64,000 nt of DNA. Origin: an uncultured Roseburia sp. Lineage in GTDB: Bacteria; Bacillota; Clostridia; Lachnospirales; Lachnospiraceae. How positions within the stretch are numbered: the first letter of the stretch is position 1; each line of letters begins with the position of its first letter. Location of the stretch: contig CANRYS010000008.1 of assembly GCA_947644305.1 (NCBI GenBank), positions 62,001-126,000 on the forward strand, in the 5' to 3' direction. The notes beneath the pieces are model-generated. The model saw only the letters and a list, made by a program, of their open reading frames with translations, made no database searches and was not told where the DNA came from. Shown in pieces: positions 34,531 to 42,989 of this stretch. The position numbers and the translations under genes are program-made.

Positions 34531-35955
34531 ATGAAGGAAGCAGCAGGCGGCAAAAAGAAACAGGCGGTGAATCCATATCTTCCGTCCTGGGAGTATATTC
34601 CAGACGGAGAACCTTATGTCTTTGACGGAAGGGTGTATGTGTATGGTTCCCACGATTATTATAACGGACATGTATTCTGCCTGGGAGATTATGTGTGCTG
34701 GTCGGCGCCGGTAGAAGATCTGGGAGACTGGAGATACGAGGGAGTGATCTATCCCAAGACGGAGGATCCGCTGAACAAAGATGGGAAGATGTGTCTCTAT
34801 GCTCCAGATGTAACGGTGGGGCCGGACGGAAGATATTATTTATATTATGTGTTGGATCATGTATCTGTGGTGTCTGTGGCTGTCTGTGATTCGCCGGCAG
34901 GGCAGTATCAGTTTTACGGATATGTACATTATGAGGATGGCACAAAATTGGGAGACAGGGAGGGAGATGAACCTCAGTTTGATCCCGGTGTGCTCACTGA
35001 GGGAGAACGCACCTATCTTTATACCGGTTTTTGCGGCAGAGGAGATAAGTCCCGTACCGGAGCCATGGTGACGGTTCTTGACCGGGATATGCTTACGATC
35101 ATCGAAGATCCGGTAAGAGTGGCTCCTGGATGTGAGTATTCAGAGGGCAGCGGTTTTGAGGGACATGAATTTTTTGAGGCATCCTCCATGCGAAAGATTG
35201 GAGACACCTATTATTTTATTTATTCCTCTGTGGTAATGCATGAACTCTGTTATGCGGTGAGCAAAGATCCATGCAAAGGATTTACCTATGGTGGGGTGAT
35301 CGTCAGCAACTGCGACCTAAATCTGGAGGAGGGCAAGCCGGCTTCCCTGCCTATGGCCTATGGAGCCAACAATCACGGAAGCATGGTGGAGATTGACGGA
35401 AAATGGTATATATTCTATCACCGCCACACCAATGGCAGTTGGTACAGCCGACAGGGCTGTGCCGAGGAGATCCACATTCTACCGGACGGAAGCATTCCTC
35501 AGGTGGAGATTACGTCCTGCGGCCTGAATGGCGGTCCCCTGTCGGATGAAGGAGAATATCCGGCTTACATAGCCTGTCACTTGTTTACAGATAAGCCTTC
35601 TGTCTATGTGGGGGGAGATGAATTTCCAAAGATCATGCAGGATGGAAGGGATGGCGATGAAGAGCCGGGATATATCGCCAATATGCAGGATTCTGCCACC
35701 GCAGGATTCAAATATTTTTCCTGTGAAAATGTGACGGGAGTTCGGATCAAAGTACGTGGCTACGCCGACGGTGTATTTGAAGTTAAGACAAAATGGGATG
35801 GAGAAGCACTGGCGGCCATACCGGTTCAGTACACAAATGTGTGGGAAGAGTATTCTGTGAAAGTACGGATTCCAGACGGAACCCAGGCGATCTATCTCAC
35901 TTACCGGGGAGGCGGCACGGCAAGTCTGTTGTCCTTTGAGCTGTTGCATCAGTGA
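34531..35955 (+). CDS. GH43-family glycoside hydrolase with C-terminal CBM-like domain
   Basis: A 474-residue five-bladed propeller glycosidase followed by a carbohydrate-binding-like domain. The three catalytic carboxylates can be placed: general base Asp in the first blade (IPDGEPYVFDGRVYVYGSHD), pKa modulator in LYAPDVTVGPDGRYYLYY, and general acid Glu in GHEFFEASSMRKIG. From about residue 355 a CBM6-like beta-sandwich follows (ATAGFKYFSCENVTGVRIKV). No signal peptide, so probably cytosolic. ATG 34531 follows GAGGAGG with ten-base spacing; the preceding in-frame ATGs lack good sites. The likely activity is xylosidase or arabinofuranosidase. A strong terminator follows. Confidence 0.85.
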   Translation: MKEAAGGKKKQAVNPYLPSWEYIPDGEPYVFDGRVYVYGSHDYYNGHVFCLGDYVCWSAPVEDLGDWRYEGVIYPKTEDPLNKDGKMCLYAPDVTVGPDGRYYLYYVLDHVSVVSVAVCDSPAGQYQFYGYVHYEDGTKLGDREGDEPQFDPGVLTEGERTYLYTGFCGRGDKSRTGAMVTVLDRDMLTIIEDPVRVAPGCEYSEGSGFEGHEFFEASSMRKIGDTYYFIYSSVVMHELCYAVSKDPCKGFTYGGVIVSNCDLNLEEGKPASLPMAYGANNHGSMVEIDGKWYIFYHRHTNGSWYSRQGCAEEIHILPDGSIPQVEITSCGLNGGPLSDEGEYPAYIACHLFTDKPSVYVGGDEFPKIMQDGRDGDEEPGYIANMQDSATAGFKYFSCENVTGVRIKVRGYADGVFEVKTKWDGEALAAIPVQYTNVWEEYSVKVRIPDGTQAIYLTYRGGGTASLLSFELLHQ

Positions 35956-36022
35956 TATGACATGCTTTGCGAGTTTCTCACGTTCGCGGGAAGCGCCATG
36001 ACTTGTGCCTTCCGCGTAAATA

Positions 36023-36075
36023 AAAAGGGTATCCCCAAGTCACATCATGACTTGAAGGATACCCTTTTCGTTTTT
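36023..36075. terminator. Strong bidirectional terminator
   Basis: AAAAGGGTATCC pairs with GGATACCCTTTT, continued inside by CAAGTCA pairing with TGACTTG. CGTTTTT follows on the + side and TTTTTATTT is read on the - side. It ends both the GH43 transcript and the convergent Hpt gene. Confidence 0.92.
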
Positions 36076-36132
36076 AAATGGTACAACTGCGCTATGTCTG
36101 GGTTGGCTTATTTTCTGCCGACTTTGTATTTA

Positions 36133-36504
36133 TCAAAGTTCTGCCAGAATATTCAGCAGTGAGCGGTGTACCGCCTGAAGTTCCCCAGAAACGGAATCAA
36201 GCTGGTCTGCGTCGATCTCTTCCAGTTGATCTTTGCCCCGAAGAAGTTCAACCATTTCGGAGGCATATTTGGCAATCGGGTCCAGACCGAGATTACCTGC
36301 TACACCTTTTAATGTGTGTGCGCTTTTGAATGCCTCTTCCACATTTTTTTCCGCCAAATATTTCTCAATATTTGCGGCGCTTTCGTCATTTTGATATTTG
36401 GCCAAAAATTTGAGGTACAGATCTTCTTTGCCCATAAAACGTTTGATGGCAGTGTCTACATCGACACCTGCGTCTTTTAATTTGTCGAAAAATTGTGTAT
36501 CCAT
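36133..36504 (-). CDS. Orphan Hpt (histidine phosphotransfer) protein
   Basis: A 123-residue single-domain phosphotransfer protein. The phosphoacceptor His63 lies in SAHTLKGVAGNLGL, the classic Hpt signature, inside a four-helix bundle. It would shuttle phosphate between a histidine kinase and response-regulator receivers. It lies on the - strand next to a large signalling cluster on the + strand that includes a PAS kinase without a receiver domain and several response regulators, so those are likely partners. GGGGGAT precedes the ATG, and a promoter is seen at 36746-36774, giving a long 5' leader that contains a repeat element. Confidence 0.92.
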   Translation of the reverse strand: MDTQFFDKLKDAGVDVDTAIKRFMGKEDLYLKFLAKYQNDESAANIEKYLAEKNVEEAFKSAHTLKGVAGNLGLDPIAKYASEMVELLRGKDQLEEIDADQLDSVSGELQAVHRSLLNILAEL

Positions 36505-36539
36505 TTCATCCCCCTGCTAAAGTTATTCGCCGGGAGCAA

Positions 36540-36709
36540 GTGTGAATAGAACTACTAAGCTTTCAAAAAAACGAAAGCAAGCTTTCATAAAACGAAAGCT
36601 AAGAAATTCTATGGCAGCAGAGCCGCCTATTCACACTGCTAGAATCCGCAAAGCGGATACTACGACACTGATTCAAGTATTGTTTGTGCCGCCTGTGGCG
36701 GCATGTTTG
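36540..36709. repeat. Dispersed repeat, long copy with tandem hairpins (relative at 30203-30274)
   Basis: Ends GTGTGAATAG...CTATTCACAC are inverted. The insert between them contains two tandem hairpins of nearly identical sequence (GCTTTCAAAAAAACGAAAGC then GCTTTCATAAAACGAAAGC). The right part, TGATTCAAGTATTGTTTGTG plus TGCCGCCTGTGGCGGCA, matches the copy before the nucleosidase-like gene base for base except one position, with an extra 30-base hairpin (ATCCGCAAAGCGGAT) inserted before it. Here the element lies in the 5' leader of the Hpt gene, in the opposite orientation to that transcript. Confidence 0.8.
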
Positions 36710-36745
36710 AACGTGTGTTTTGCCTCCGACCGTGAATTTAAATTT

Positions 36746-36774
36746 ATTATACAGGATTTTTGTGGGATTGTCTA
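36746..36774 (-). promoter_or_regulatory. Sigma-A promoter for the Hpt gene
   Basis: On the - strand: TAGACA, a 17-base spacer, then perfect TATAAT. It lies about 240 bases upstream of the Hpt start, so the transcript would carry a long leader including the repeat at 36540-36709. Confidence 0.7.
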
Positions 36775-36876
36775 ACTATTTTTTCGATTCCTGGTGATCC
36801 ACAGCTTGTTGGTAAGAAATGCCCCAGAATGGCAATATATAACACCTTTTAGGAGGTAATTACAATCGGATATTTG

Positions 36877-36905
36877 TTGACATTTTTAACAATCTATGAT
36901 ATCCT
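36877..36905 (+). promoter_or_regulatory. Sigma-A promoter for the chemosensory cluster
   Basis: A perfect TTGACA, a 17-base spacer, TATCCT (36900-36905), about 50 bases before the first gene of the cluster. Gene gaps downstream are short (mostly under 75 bases, several overlapping), so this may drive the whole run to 47 kb. Confidence 0.72.
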
Positions 36906-36953
36906 CTAGTTTAAAGAATATTAAAAAATAAAATAAGTTGTACAGGAGTAAAA

Positions 36954-38036
36954 ATGGATATAGAACGGATTTTAATAGTAGATGATGAAGAAGTAAATCG
37001 AACCATATTGGAGGTTATGTTCCGGTCCAGCTTTAACATTGTGGAGGCGACCAATGGCCAGGAGGCGATTGATAGGCTGGAGGAAGATCCGGGATTTGTG
37101 CTGGTTTTACTGGATATCGTGATGCCGGTAAAGGATGGGTTTGATGTGTTGGAGTATATGAAGCAGAAGGGGCTGATTGAACAGCTTCCGGTTATTCTGA
37201 TCACCAGTGAGACCATCCGAGACAGCGAGGACAGAGCGTATGCTTATGGCATTGCGGATGTGATACATAAACCATTTTATCCAGATATCGTCAAAAGAAG
37301 AGCACAGAACATCATTGACCTCTATCAGCATAAGGCGAATATGGAGAGAAAGCTGAAAGAGCAGGAAGAGGTGATCCTGGCGAAAGAGAAGAAGATTCAG
37401 GAAAACAACGAATTTTTGATTAGCGCCCTCAGCTCAGTAGTGGAATTCAGAACTTCTGAGACGGGAGAGCATATCCGCCGGATCAAGTACTTCACAAGAA
37501 TTCTGTTGAAGTATCTTGCGAAGTATTTTCCTAAATATGGGATTACCGAGACGCAGATCAATGAGATTGCCAGAGCATCTGCACTTCATGATATTGGAAA
37601 GATTGGAATACCAGATTCCATTCTGTTAAAACCAGGGAAGTTGACGGAAGAAGAATTTGAGACGATGAAGACTCATACGACCATTGGCTGTGATATGCTG
37701 AAGAAGTTCAAGAAGGAAGAGGACAATGAGTTCTATCGTTACTGTTACGATATCTGCCGTTATCATCATGAAAGATGGGATGGCAATGGATACCCGGATC
37801 ATTTGGCGGGAGATGAGATTCCGATCTGGGCGCAGGTGGTATCGATCGTAGATGTGTACGATGCATTGATCAGTGAGAGGGTATATAAGGCAGCATTCCC
37901 TCATACCGTTGCCTATGAGATGATTCAAAACGGTGAGTGCGGACAGTTTTCACCGGATATTCTGGAATGTTTTGAACTTGCGAACGAAGACTTCTTTGAT
38001 ATGGTGGATGTAAATCGTATATTTAGCTTTATGTAA
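36954..38036 (+). CDS. Response regulator with intact HD-GYP c-di-GMP phosphodiesterase domain
   Basis: A 360-residue two-domain regulator. The receiver domain (1-120) has the acidic pocket IVDDEE and phosphoacceptor Asp54 (VLLDIVMPVKDG). A coiled linker leads to the HD-GYP domain (about 165-350), whose catalytic motifs are complete: HDIGKIGIPDSIL and HHERWDGNGYP. It should hydrolyse c-di-GMP to GMP when phosphorylated. It opens a signalling cluster; the next gene is a histidine kinase 73 bases away, its likely partner. Compare the second HD-GYP gene, which has lost the HD His. Confidence 0.94.
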   Translation: MDIERILIVDDEEVNRTILEVMFRSSFNIVEATNGQEAIDRLEEDPGFVLVLLDIVMPVKDGFDVLEYMKQKGLIEQLPVILITSETIRDSEDRAYAYGIADVIHKPFYPDIVKRRAQNIIDLYQHKANMERKLKEQEEVILAKEKKIQENNEFLISALSSVVEFRTSETGEHIRRIKYFTRILLKYLAKYFPKYGITETQINEIARASALHDIGKIGIPDSILLKPGKLTEEEFETMKTHTTIGCDMLKKFKKEEDNEFYRYCYDICRYHHERWDGNGYPDHLAGDEIPIWAQVVSIVDVYDALISERVYKAAFPHTVAYEMIQNGECGQFSPDILECFELANEDFFDMVDVNRIFSFM

Positions 38037-38109
38037 GTAAATGGAACAGACGGCGGAGTAGAAGGAAACTGCTGCTTTTTACGCTGTCTTTCTATGTGTG
38101 GAGGAAGAT

Positions 38110-39567
38110 ATGGATCAGGTTGGAGCACTGCCTGTTGAGAACGCTTTGGAAATGATCCTTATGTTTAGCCAGGAAGGAATCATTACATATGCGAATGCTG
38201 CTGCGAAAGAGGAGCTAGAATATGGAGATGAATTGTGTGGTAGTCACATTGGCAGCATTTTTCCCAATGAGTTTCAGCAGATAGAGGGTGGATTTTCAAC
38301 AGAATACCGCTTTGGCAGTCAGATACAGAATGTGATCGCCTATCGAAAAAATCTAACTTGCTTTCCCGCAGAGGCACGAATGATATGGGATGAAGAAAGA
38401 TCTCAGTACGTGTGTATGGCAAATGACATCCTGGAGAAAGAGTTTTTGAATCAGGAGATGGAGCGGGTAAAGCAGGAAGCAGAACAGGCGCTCAAGGTAA
38501 GGTCTGAATTTGTAGCCAATGTGACACATGAGCTCAGAACTCCTGTCAATGGGATTCTGGGAAATGTCATGGATCTGACCGAGAAGGAAGAGGACGAGAA
38601 AAAACGGAAAGCCCTGCGGCTGATCGAGCGCTGTTGTGGAGATATGAATCGGCTCATCAATAATATTTTGGATTTTTCCAAGTTGGAAGCCGGAAAGTTT
38701 GTATTGGAAAACCGTAGGTTTCATTTTCGTAATATGATTGACTATGTACGCGGTAATCATCAGAACAGGATGACAGAAAAAGGACTGGAATTTTTTGTGA
38801 CGGTCTCACCAAAGATACCAGAATATATCATTGGTGATGAACTGAAGATTGTTCAGATCCTGAACAATCTGTTATCGAATGCCCAGAAATTCACTCATGT
38901 AGGCAGCGTATCCGTGGAGATCATTGAAACCGCCCAGGTGCAAAATTCCATTGAACTGTATTTCCTCGTGATGGATACCGGTATTGGTATAAAAAAAGAA
39001 GATTATGATAAATTGTTTCAGAGTTTTTCTCAGGTGGATGCCTCGATTACAAGAAAGTACGGGGGCACTGGCCTGGGATTGAATATTACCAGGCAGTTTG
39101 TGGAGATGATGGGAGGCAGTATCAGCGTAGAAAGTGAAGTGAATAAGGGAACGACTTTTACTTTTTCGATCTGGGTTACCATCGATGAGGATAAGGATTC
39201 CGATCCAATTGCCCCAGAATCCCATCTGGGCCGGAAAGCTGGGGAGCTCCCGGACACAGTTCTGGAACTGAAAGAGAAAAAAGAAAGCCAGGCAGAAGGT
39301 TTTCGTATATATGGTTCGCCGGAGAACAAAGATATTTTAGGCAAGACTTTGTCCAAACTGGTTCTCTGTATCGAGATGGAAAACTGGGAGAAGGCAGAGG
39401 ACTTTATGGAGACCATAAGGCAGTTGACAGAAGAGGCGCCCAGAGAGGTGACGAGAGGAGTGCTGCGGCTGAAGATGGCTGTTCAAAAGGCGAATTACGA
39501 AAAAGCAATCAAGGGACTGGAAGAATTAAAAGCATGCGTTGAACATGAGACGGAAGAAGGAAATTGA
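38110..39567 (+). CDS. Cytosolic PAS-domain sensor histidine kinase
   Basis: A 485-residue soluble kinase with no transmembrane segment. Domains: PAS (about 8-110), coiled coil, HisKA with phosphoacceptor His140 (NVTHELRTPVNG), HATPase (about 240-355) with N box NNLLSNAQKF, G1 DTGIGI and G2 GGTGLGLNI. A helical C-terminal extension (about 370-485) follows; it has no receiver Asp and no Hpt His motif that I can see. ATG 38110 sits behind GGAGGA. Its stop is a few bases before the next response-regulator start, suggesting translational coupling. Kinase and regulators probably share a phosphorelay with the Hpt protein encoded upstream. Confidence 0.93.
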   Translation: MDQVGALPVENALEMILMFSQEGIITYANAAAKEELEYGDELCGSHIGSIFPNEFQQIEGGFSTEYRFGSQIQNVIAYRKNLTCFPAEARMIWDEERSQYVCMANDILEKEFLNQEMERVKQEAEQALKVRSEFVANVTHELRTPVNGILGNVMDLTEKEEDEKKRKALRLIERCCGDMNRLINNILDFSKLEAGKFVLENRRFHFRNMIDYVRGNHQNRMTEKGLEFFVTVSPKIPEYIIGDELKIVQILNNLLSNAQKFTHVGSVSVEIIETAQVQNSIELYFLVMDTGIGIKKEDYDKLFQSFSQVDASITRKYGGTGLGLNITRQFVEMMGGSISVESEVNKGTTFTFSIWVTIDEDKDSDPIAPESHLGRKAGELPDTVLELKEKKESQAEGFRIYGSPENKDILGKTLSKLVLCIEMENWEKAEDFMETIRQLTEEAPREVTRGVLRLKMAVQKANYEKAIKGLEELKACVEHETEEGN

Positions 39568-39571
39568 TTTG

Positions 39572-40645
39572 ATGGATTTTGAACAAAATGAGATTTGTGG
39601 ATCTGTAATTTTGATTGTAGACGATGTGGAAACAAACAGGGTGATTTTAGAAGAAATAATAAAAGACATGGGTTGTGTTCCGGTTTCAGCAGAAAATGGT
39701 GTTCAGGCATTGGAGCAGTTAGAACGCGGCAGTCCGGATCTGGTATTGACAGATGTTTCCATGCCTGAGATGGGTGGTCATGAATTATGCCGGATCTTAA
39801 AGGAGAATGCGAAGACAAGAGAAATTCCGGTCATTTTTATCTCCGCCTTTGGTGAGACCGAGGATGTGATCAAAGGATTTTCCCTGGGAGGAAATGATTA
39901 TATTGTCAAACCATTTATCCCAGAAGTCGTTCAGGCGAGAGTAAAGCTACACCTCTCTCTTCATGCGGCGACGCTTAAGGTCAGCGAAAATAACAGGCGC
40001 CTCCAGAAATCGGTTCAGGAACAGGTGAGTCAGATTGAACAAGAGCGGAAAAATGTACTGTATGCTTTGGTTGGTGTGGCAGCAGAAAATTCCTTTTATA
40101 GTCGCGAGCATATCGAGAGGCTGCAGCAAAACTGTAGGATGTTGGCGCAAAGCATGCAGTTTTCACCTTTGTTTACAGATCGGATCTCGGATACATATAT
40201 AGATACCATTGAAGTTGCAGCGCCCCTTTGTGATATTGGAAACATCGGAATTCCCAGATCTGTTCTGCACAAAGAAACGGAGCTCTCTGAGGAAGAGAAA
40301 GTATTGGTTCAGAGTCACACGCAGATCGGGGCGAAGCTTTTGAAAGACTTATATGTGACAAGTGATTTTAATGATTTTATCCAGATTTCTATTGATGTGG
40401 CGAATTATCATCATGAAAATTGGGATGGAAGCGGATATCCGTCGCAGTTAAAAGAAGAGGAAATTCCTCTGGCGGCACAGATTGTATCCATTGTGGATGT
40501 GTATTGTGCCCTTACAGAAAGAAGATCGTACCGCAAAGAGTACCGCAAAGAGGAGGCTTTGCAGATTATGAGCCAGGAATCTGGTAAAAAGTTCCATCCG
40601 GAGATATTTAAAATCTTTCATAAAATAGCACGTCAGCTTTGTTAA
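39572..40645 (+). CDS. Response regulator with degenerate HD-GYP domain
   Basis: A 357-residue protein built like the HD-GYP regulator upstream. The receiver has IVDDVE and Asp61 (DLVLTDVSMPEMGG). In the HD-GYP domain the motif that should read HDIGKIGIP is CDIGNIGIP: Cys220 replaces the metal-binding His and Asn224 replaces Lys, while the later HHENWDGSGYP motif is intact. Phosphodiesterase activity is therefore doubtful; it may bind c-di-GMP, regulate the intact paralogue or act as a scaffold. A 12-base in-frame tandem repeat (40529-40552) encodes YRKE twice near the domain's end. ATG 39572 follows AAGAAGGA; the kinase stop is just upstream. Confidence 0.9.
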   Translation: MDFEQNEICGSVILIVDDVETNRVILEEIIKDMGCVPVSAENGVQALEQLERGSPDLVLTDVSMPEMGGHELCRILKENAKTREIPVIFISAFGETEDVIKGFSLGGNDYIVKPFIPEVVQARVKLHLSLHAATLKVSENNRRLQKSVQEQVSQIEQERKNVLYALVGVAAENSFYSREHIERLQQNCRMLAQSMQFSPLFTDRISDTYIDTIEVAAPLCDIGNIGIPRSVLHKETELSEEEKVLVQSHTQIGAKLLKDLYVTSDFNDFIQISIDVANYHHENWDGSGYPSQLKEEEIPLAAQIVSIVDVYCALTERRSYRKEYRKEEALQIMSQESGKKFHPEIFKIFHKIARQLC

Positions 40646-40685
40646 AAAAAGACGTAAAAAATTTTGTTGTTAAGGAGTAAGAGCA

Positions 40686-41489
40686 GTGATTACGGACAAT
40701 GAGTTTTTGAGAATAGTTTCTTTTTTAAAACAGCGGTATGGCATTGACATGAGCCAGAAAAAGGTTATAATGAATGGCAGGCTGGAAAATTATTTGAAGT
40801 CGGGTGGGTGGAGTTCTTTTGATGAGTATATGAATGATGTGGAAAAAGATGCCTCCGGTGAATTAGAGAAGACTCTGGTGAATATTCTGACAACGAATCA
40901 TACTTATTTCATGAGGGAATTCGGCCATTTTGAATTTTTTAAAAGTGTTGTACTCCCCTGGATCAAGAAAAAAGAAGAACATTCTAAAGATATGCGTATT
41001 TGGTGTGGTGCTTCTTCTACGGGAGAAGAACCCTATATGATCGCTATGGTGGTCAATGATTTCCTGGGACTGGAACACAAAAACTGGGATGCCAGGATTC
41101 TGGCTACAGATATATCAACACAAGCATTGAGCCATGCGATCGCAGGAGTTTATGATGACGAACATCTGAAAAGTGTACCGGCAAACTGGAAACGGCATTT
41201 TTTTAATCACTTGAAAGATGGCAGCTATGCTGCAACAGATGAGTTGAAAAAAGAAGTGATTTTTAGAAAATTTAACTTAATGGACCCTTTCCCATTCCGG
41301 AAGAAAATGCACACGATATTTTTGCGTAATGTGATGATATATTTTGACGAAGCCACGAAGCGGGAGCTGGTGCAAAAGGTATATGATTCATTAGAGCCGG
41401 GAGGGTATTTATTTGTCGGTATGACGGAGACGCTGGACCGGAGCAGTACTCCCTTTCAACTGGTACAGCCTTCGATATTTAGAAAATAG
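40686..41489 (+). CDS. cheR: CheR chemoreceptor glutamate methyltransferase
   Basis: Methylates Glu residues in the chemoreceptor signalling domain using SAM. The 267-residue protein has the N-terminal helical domain (1-75), then the SAM-binding fold with TNHTYFMRE, CGASSTGEEPYM, and ATDISTQALSHA; the C-terminal FLRNVMIYF motif is present. The start is GTG 40686 behind AAGGAGT. The chemoreceptor encoded downstream has no C-terminal xWxxF tether, so CheR must reach it directly. It is followed 18 bases later by cheB. Confidence 0.96.
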   Translation: MITDNEFLRIVSFLKQRYGIDMSQKKVIMNGRLENYLKSGGWSSFDEYMNDVEKDASGELEKTLVNILTTNHTYFMREFGHFEFFKSVVLPWIKKKEEHSKDMRIWCGASSTGEEPYMIAMVVNDFLGLEHKNWDARILATDISTQALSHAIAGVYDDEHLKSVPANWKRHFFNHLKDGSYAATDELKKEVIFRKFNLMDPFPFRKKMHTIFLRNVMIYFDEATKRELVQKVYDSLEPGGYLFVGMTETLDRSSTPFQLVQPSIFRK

Positions 41490-41507
41490 GAAAGAAAGGT
41501 TAATGCT

Positions 41508-42536
41508 ATGCGTCCAATTAAAGTTTTAGTGGTGGAAGATTCCATGGTGTTCAGAGAGTTGCTTGTGCAGAGTTTAAGTAAAGATCCGGGCATTCAGGTA
41601 GTGGGTACGGCAAAAGATCCTTTTGAAGCGAGGGATGCCATATTGGAATATAAGCCGGATGTTATGACTCTTGATGTGGAACTTCCCCGAATGAGTGGAA
41701 TTGAGTTTTTGAGAAAATTGATACCACAATATCCTCTTCCAGTGGTAGTTATTAGTTCTCTTTCCGATAAGGTATTTGATGCAATGAACGCCGGAGCGGT
41801 GGATTTTGTGGCGAAACCGTCCTATACAGATAGGAAACAACTGGAAAATTTTGTTCACAATGAACTGTTGGTGAAGATCAAAATTGCTTCCACTGCTAAG
41901 ATTAGTAAGATCAAAAGGAAAGTTGCGCAGGAAGTTCAACAGAATTTTGTATCGAAAGGAAAAAATCTGATTATTGCAATTGGTGCTTCTACAGGCGGCA
42001 CAGAGGCGATCTGTTCTGTGATGAAAGATTATGGCGCAGATCTTCCTGGTATCGTTGTGGTACAGCATATGCCCCCCGGATTCACGGAGATGTATGCGAA
42101 AAGACTGGATAACCAGTGCCGGGTTCGAGTAAAAGAAGCCTGTACCGGAGACAGGGTCCTACCAGGTACAGTGTTGATCGCTCCGGGAGGCGACAAACAT
42201 ATGCGGGTCGTAAATGTAGGCGGAAACTACCAGGTGGAAGTGGTGGCGGGACCAAAAGTAAACGGTCACTGTCCGTCGGTAGATGTGTTGTTTGAGTCGG
42301 TAGCGAGAGTGGCAGGAAAGGATGCTCTAGGTATCATTTTGACTGGAATGGGTGGAGATGGTGCGAAGGGCCTGCTTGCCATGAGACAGGCGGGAGCCAG
42401 GACCATCGGTCAGGATGAATCTACATGTGTCGTATATGGTATGCCAAAAGTGGCATATGATCTTGGCGCCGTAGAGTATCAGGATAAATTATCAGATATT
42501 GCAAAAAGAACATATTCTGTTTTAAACAGGATGTAA
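41508..42536 (+). CDS. cheB: CheB receptor methylesterase/deamidase
   Basis: Removes methyl groups from the chemoreceptor under feedback from CheA. The 342-residue protein has a receiver (1-125) with Asp56 (VMTLDVELPRMSG), a linker, and the methylesterase domain with the catalytic triad: Ser in IGASTGGTEA, His in VVQHMPPGF, and Asp in TGMGGDGAKG. The order cheR-cheB-cheY-cheA-cheW-mcp is a complete adaptation-capable chemosensory set. Spacing is 18 bases to cheR and about 27 to the next start. Confidence 0.96.
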   Translation: MRPIKVLVVEDSMVFRELLVQSLSKDPGIQVVGTAKDPFEARDAILEYKPDVMTLDVELPRMSGIEFLRKLIPQYPLPVVVISSLSDKVFDAMNAGAVDFVAKPSYTDRKQLENFVHNELLVKIKIASTAKISKIKRKVAQEVQQNFVSKGKNLIIAIGASTGGTEAICSVMKDYGADLPGIVVVQHMPPGFTEMYAKRLDNQCRVRVKEACTGDRVLPGTVLIAPGGDKHMRVVNVGGNYQVEVVAGPKVNGHCPSVDVLFESVARVAGKDALGIILTGMGGDGAKGLLAMRQAGARTIGQDESTCVVYGMPKVAYDLGAVEYQDKLSDIAKRTYSVLNRM

Positions 42537-42563
42537 AGGTGTGCGCGAATGGAGGAAAAAAAT

Positions 42564-42956
42564 ATGAAGATTTTATTGGCAGAGGACGATTATGCAACCA
42601 GGAAGTTTATGGTGAGTTTCCTGTCCCAATACGGAGAATGTGATGTGACCGTAGACGGAATGGAGGCGGTGGATGCCTTTTTGATGGCTTTGGAAGACGA
42701 AGAACCCTATGATTTGGTATGCCTGGATATTATGATGCCAGTTATGGATGGATATCAGGCATTGATGGGAATTCGGAATCTGGAGAAGCAGAAAAATATT
42801 CCAAAGGAAAAAGAAGTTAAGGTGATTATGACTACCGCATTGAATGAGGAGCAGAATGTAAAAATGGCATTCGATCTGGGATGCACCATTTATTCTGGTA
42901 AACCAATTGATCAGACCAGGTTTGAGCAAGCATTAAAAAAGCTGAATCTGATATAA
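42564..42956 (+). CDS. CheY-like single-domain response regulator
   Basis: A 130-residue stand-alone receiver: acidic pocket LAEDD, phosphoacceptor Asp55 (VCLDIMMPVMDG), switch Thr (MTTALN) and Lys (YSGKPID). It has no effector domain, so it signals by protein contact, as CheY does with flagellar motors or other targets. No motor gene is in the window. ATG 42564 is chosen with GGAGG eight bases upstream; an ATG at 42549 overlaps that site. cheA follows 33 bases on. Confidence 0.93.
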   Translation: MKILLAEDDYATRKFMVSFLSQYGECDVTVDGMEAVDAFLMALEDEEPYDLVCLDIMMPVMDGYQALMGIRNLEKQKNIPKEKEVKVIMTTALNEEQNVKMAFDLGCTIYSGKPIDQTRFEQALKKLNLI

Positions 42957-42989
42957 TAAACACAAGAATCTAAGGGAAAGGAGAAGGAT

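Noticed and set aside
36540-36600. CRISPR-like direct repeats (two GCTTTC..GAAAGC units)
   Set aside because: Only two units of about 20 bases with no spacers and no cas genes; they are tandem hairpins inside a dispersed repeat.
36851-36905. AGGAGGTAAT motif suggesting a small gene before the chemosensory cluster
   Set aside because: No ATG, GTG or TTG at proper spacing opens a frame of more than about 14 codons, and a promoter overlaps the spot.
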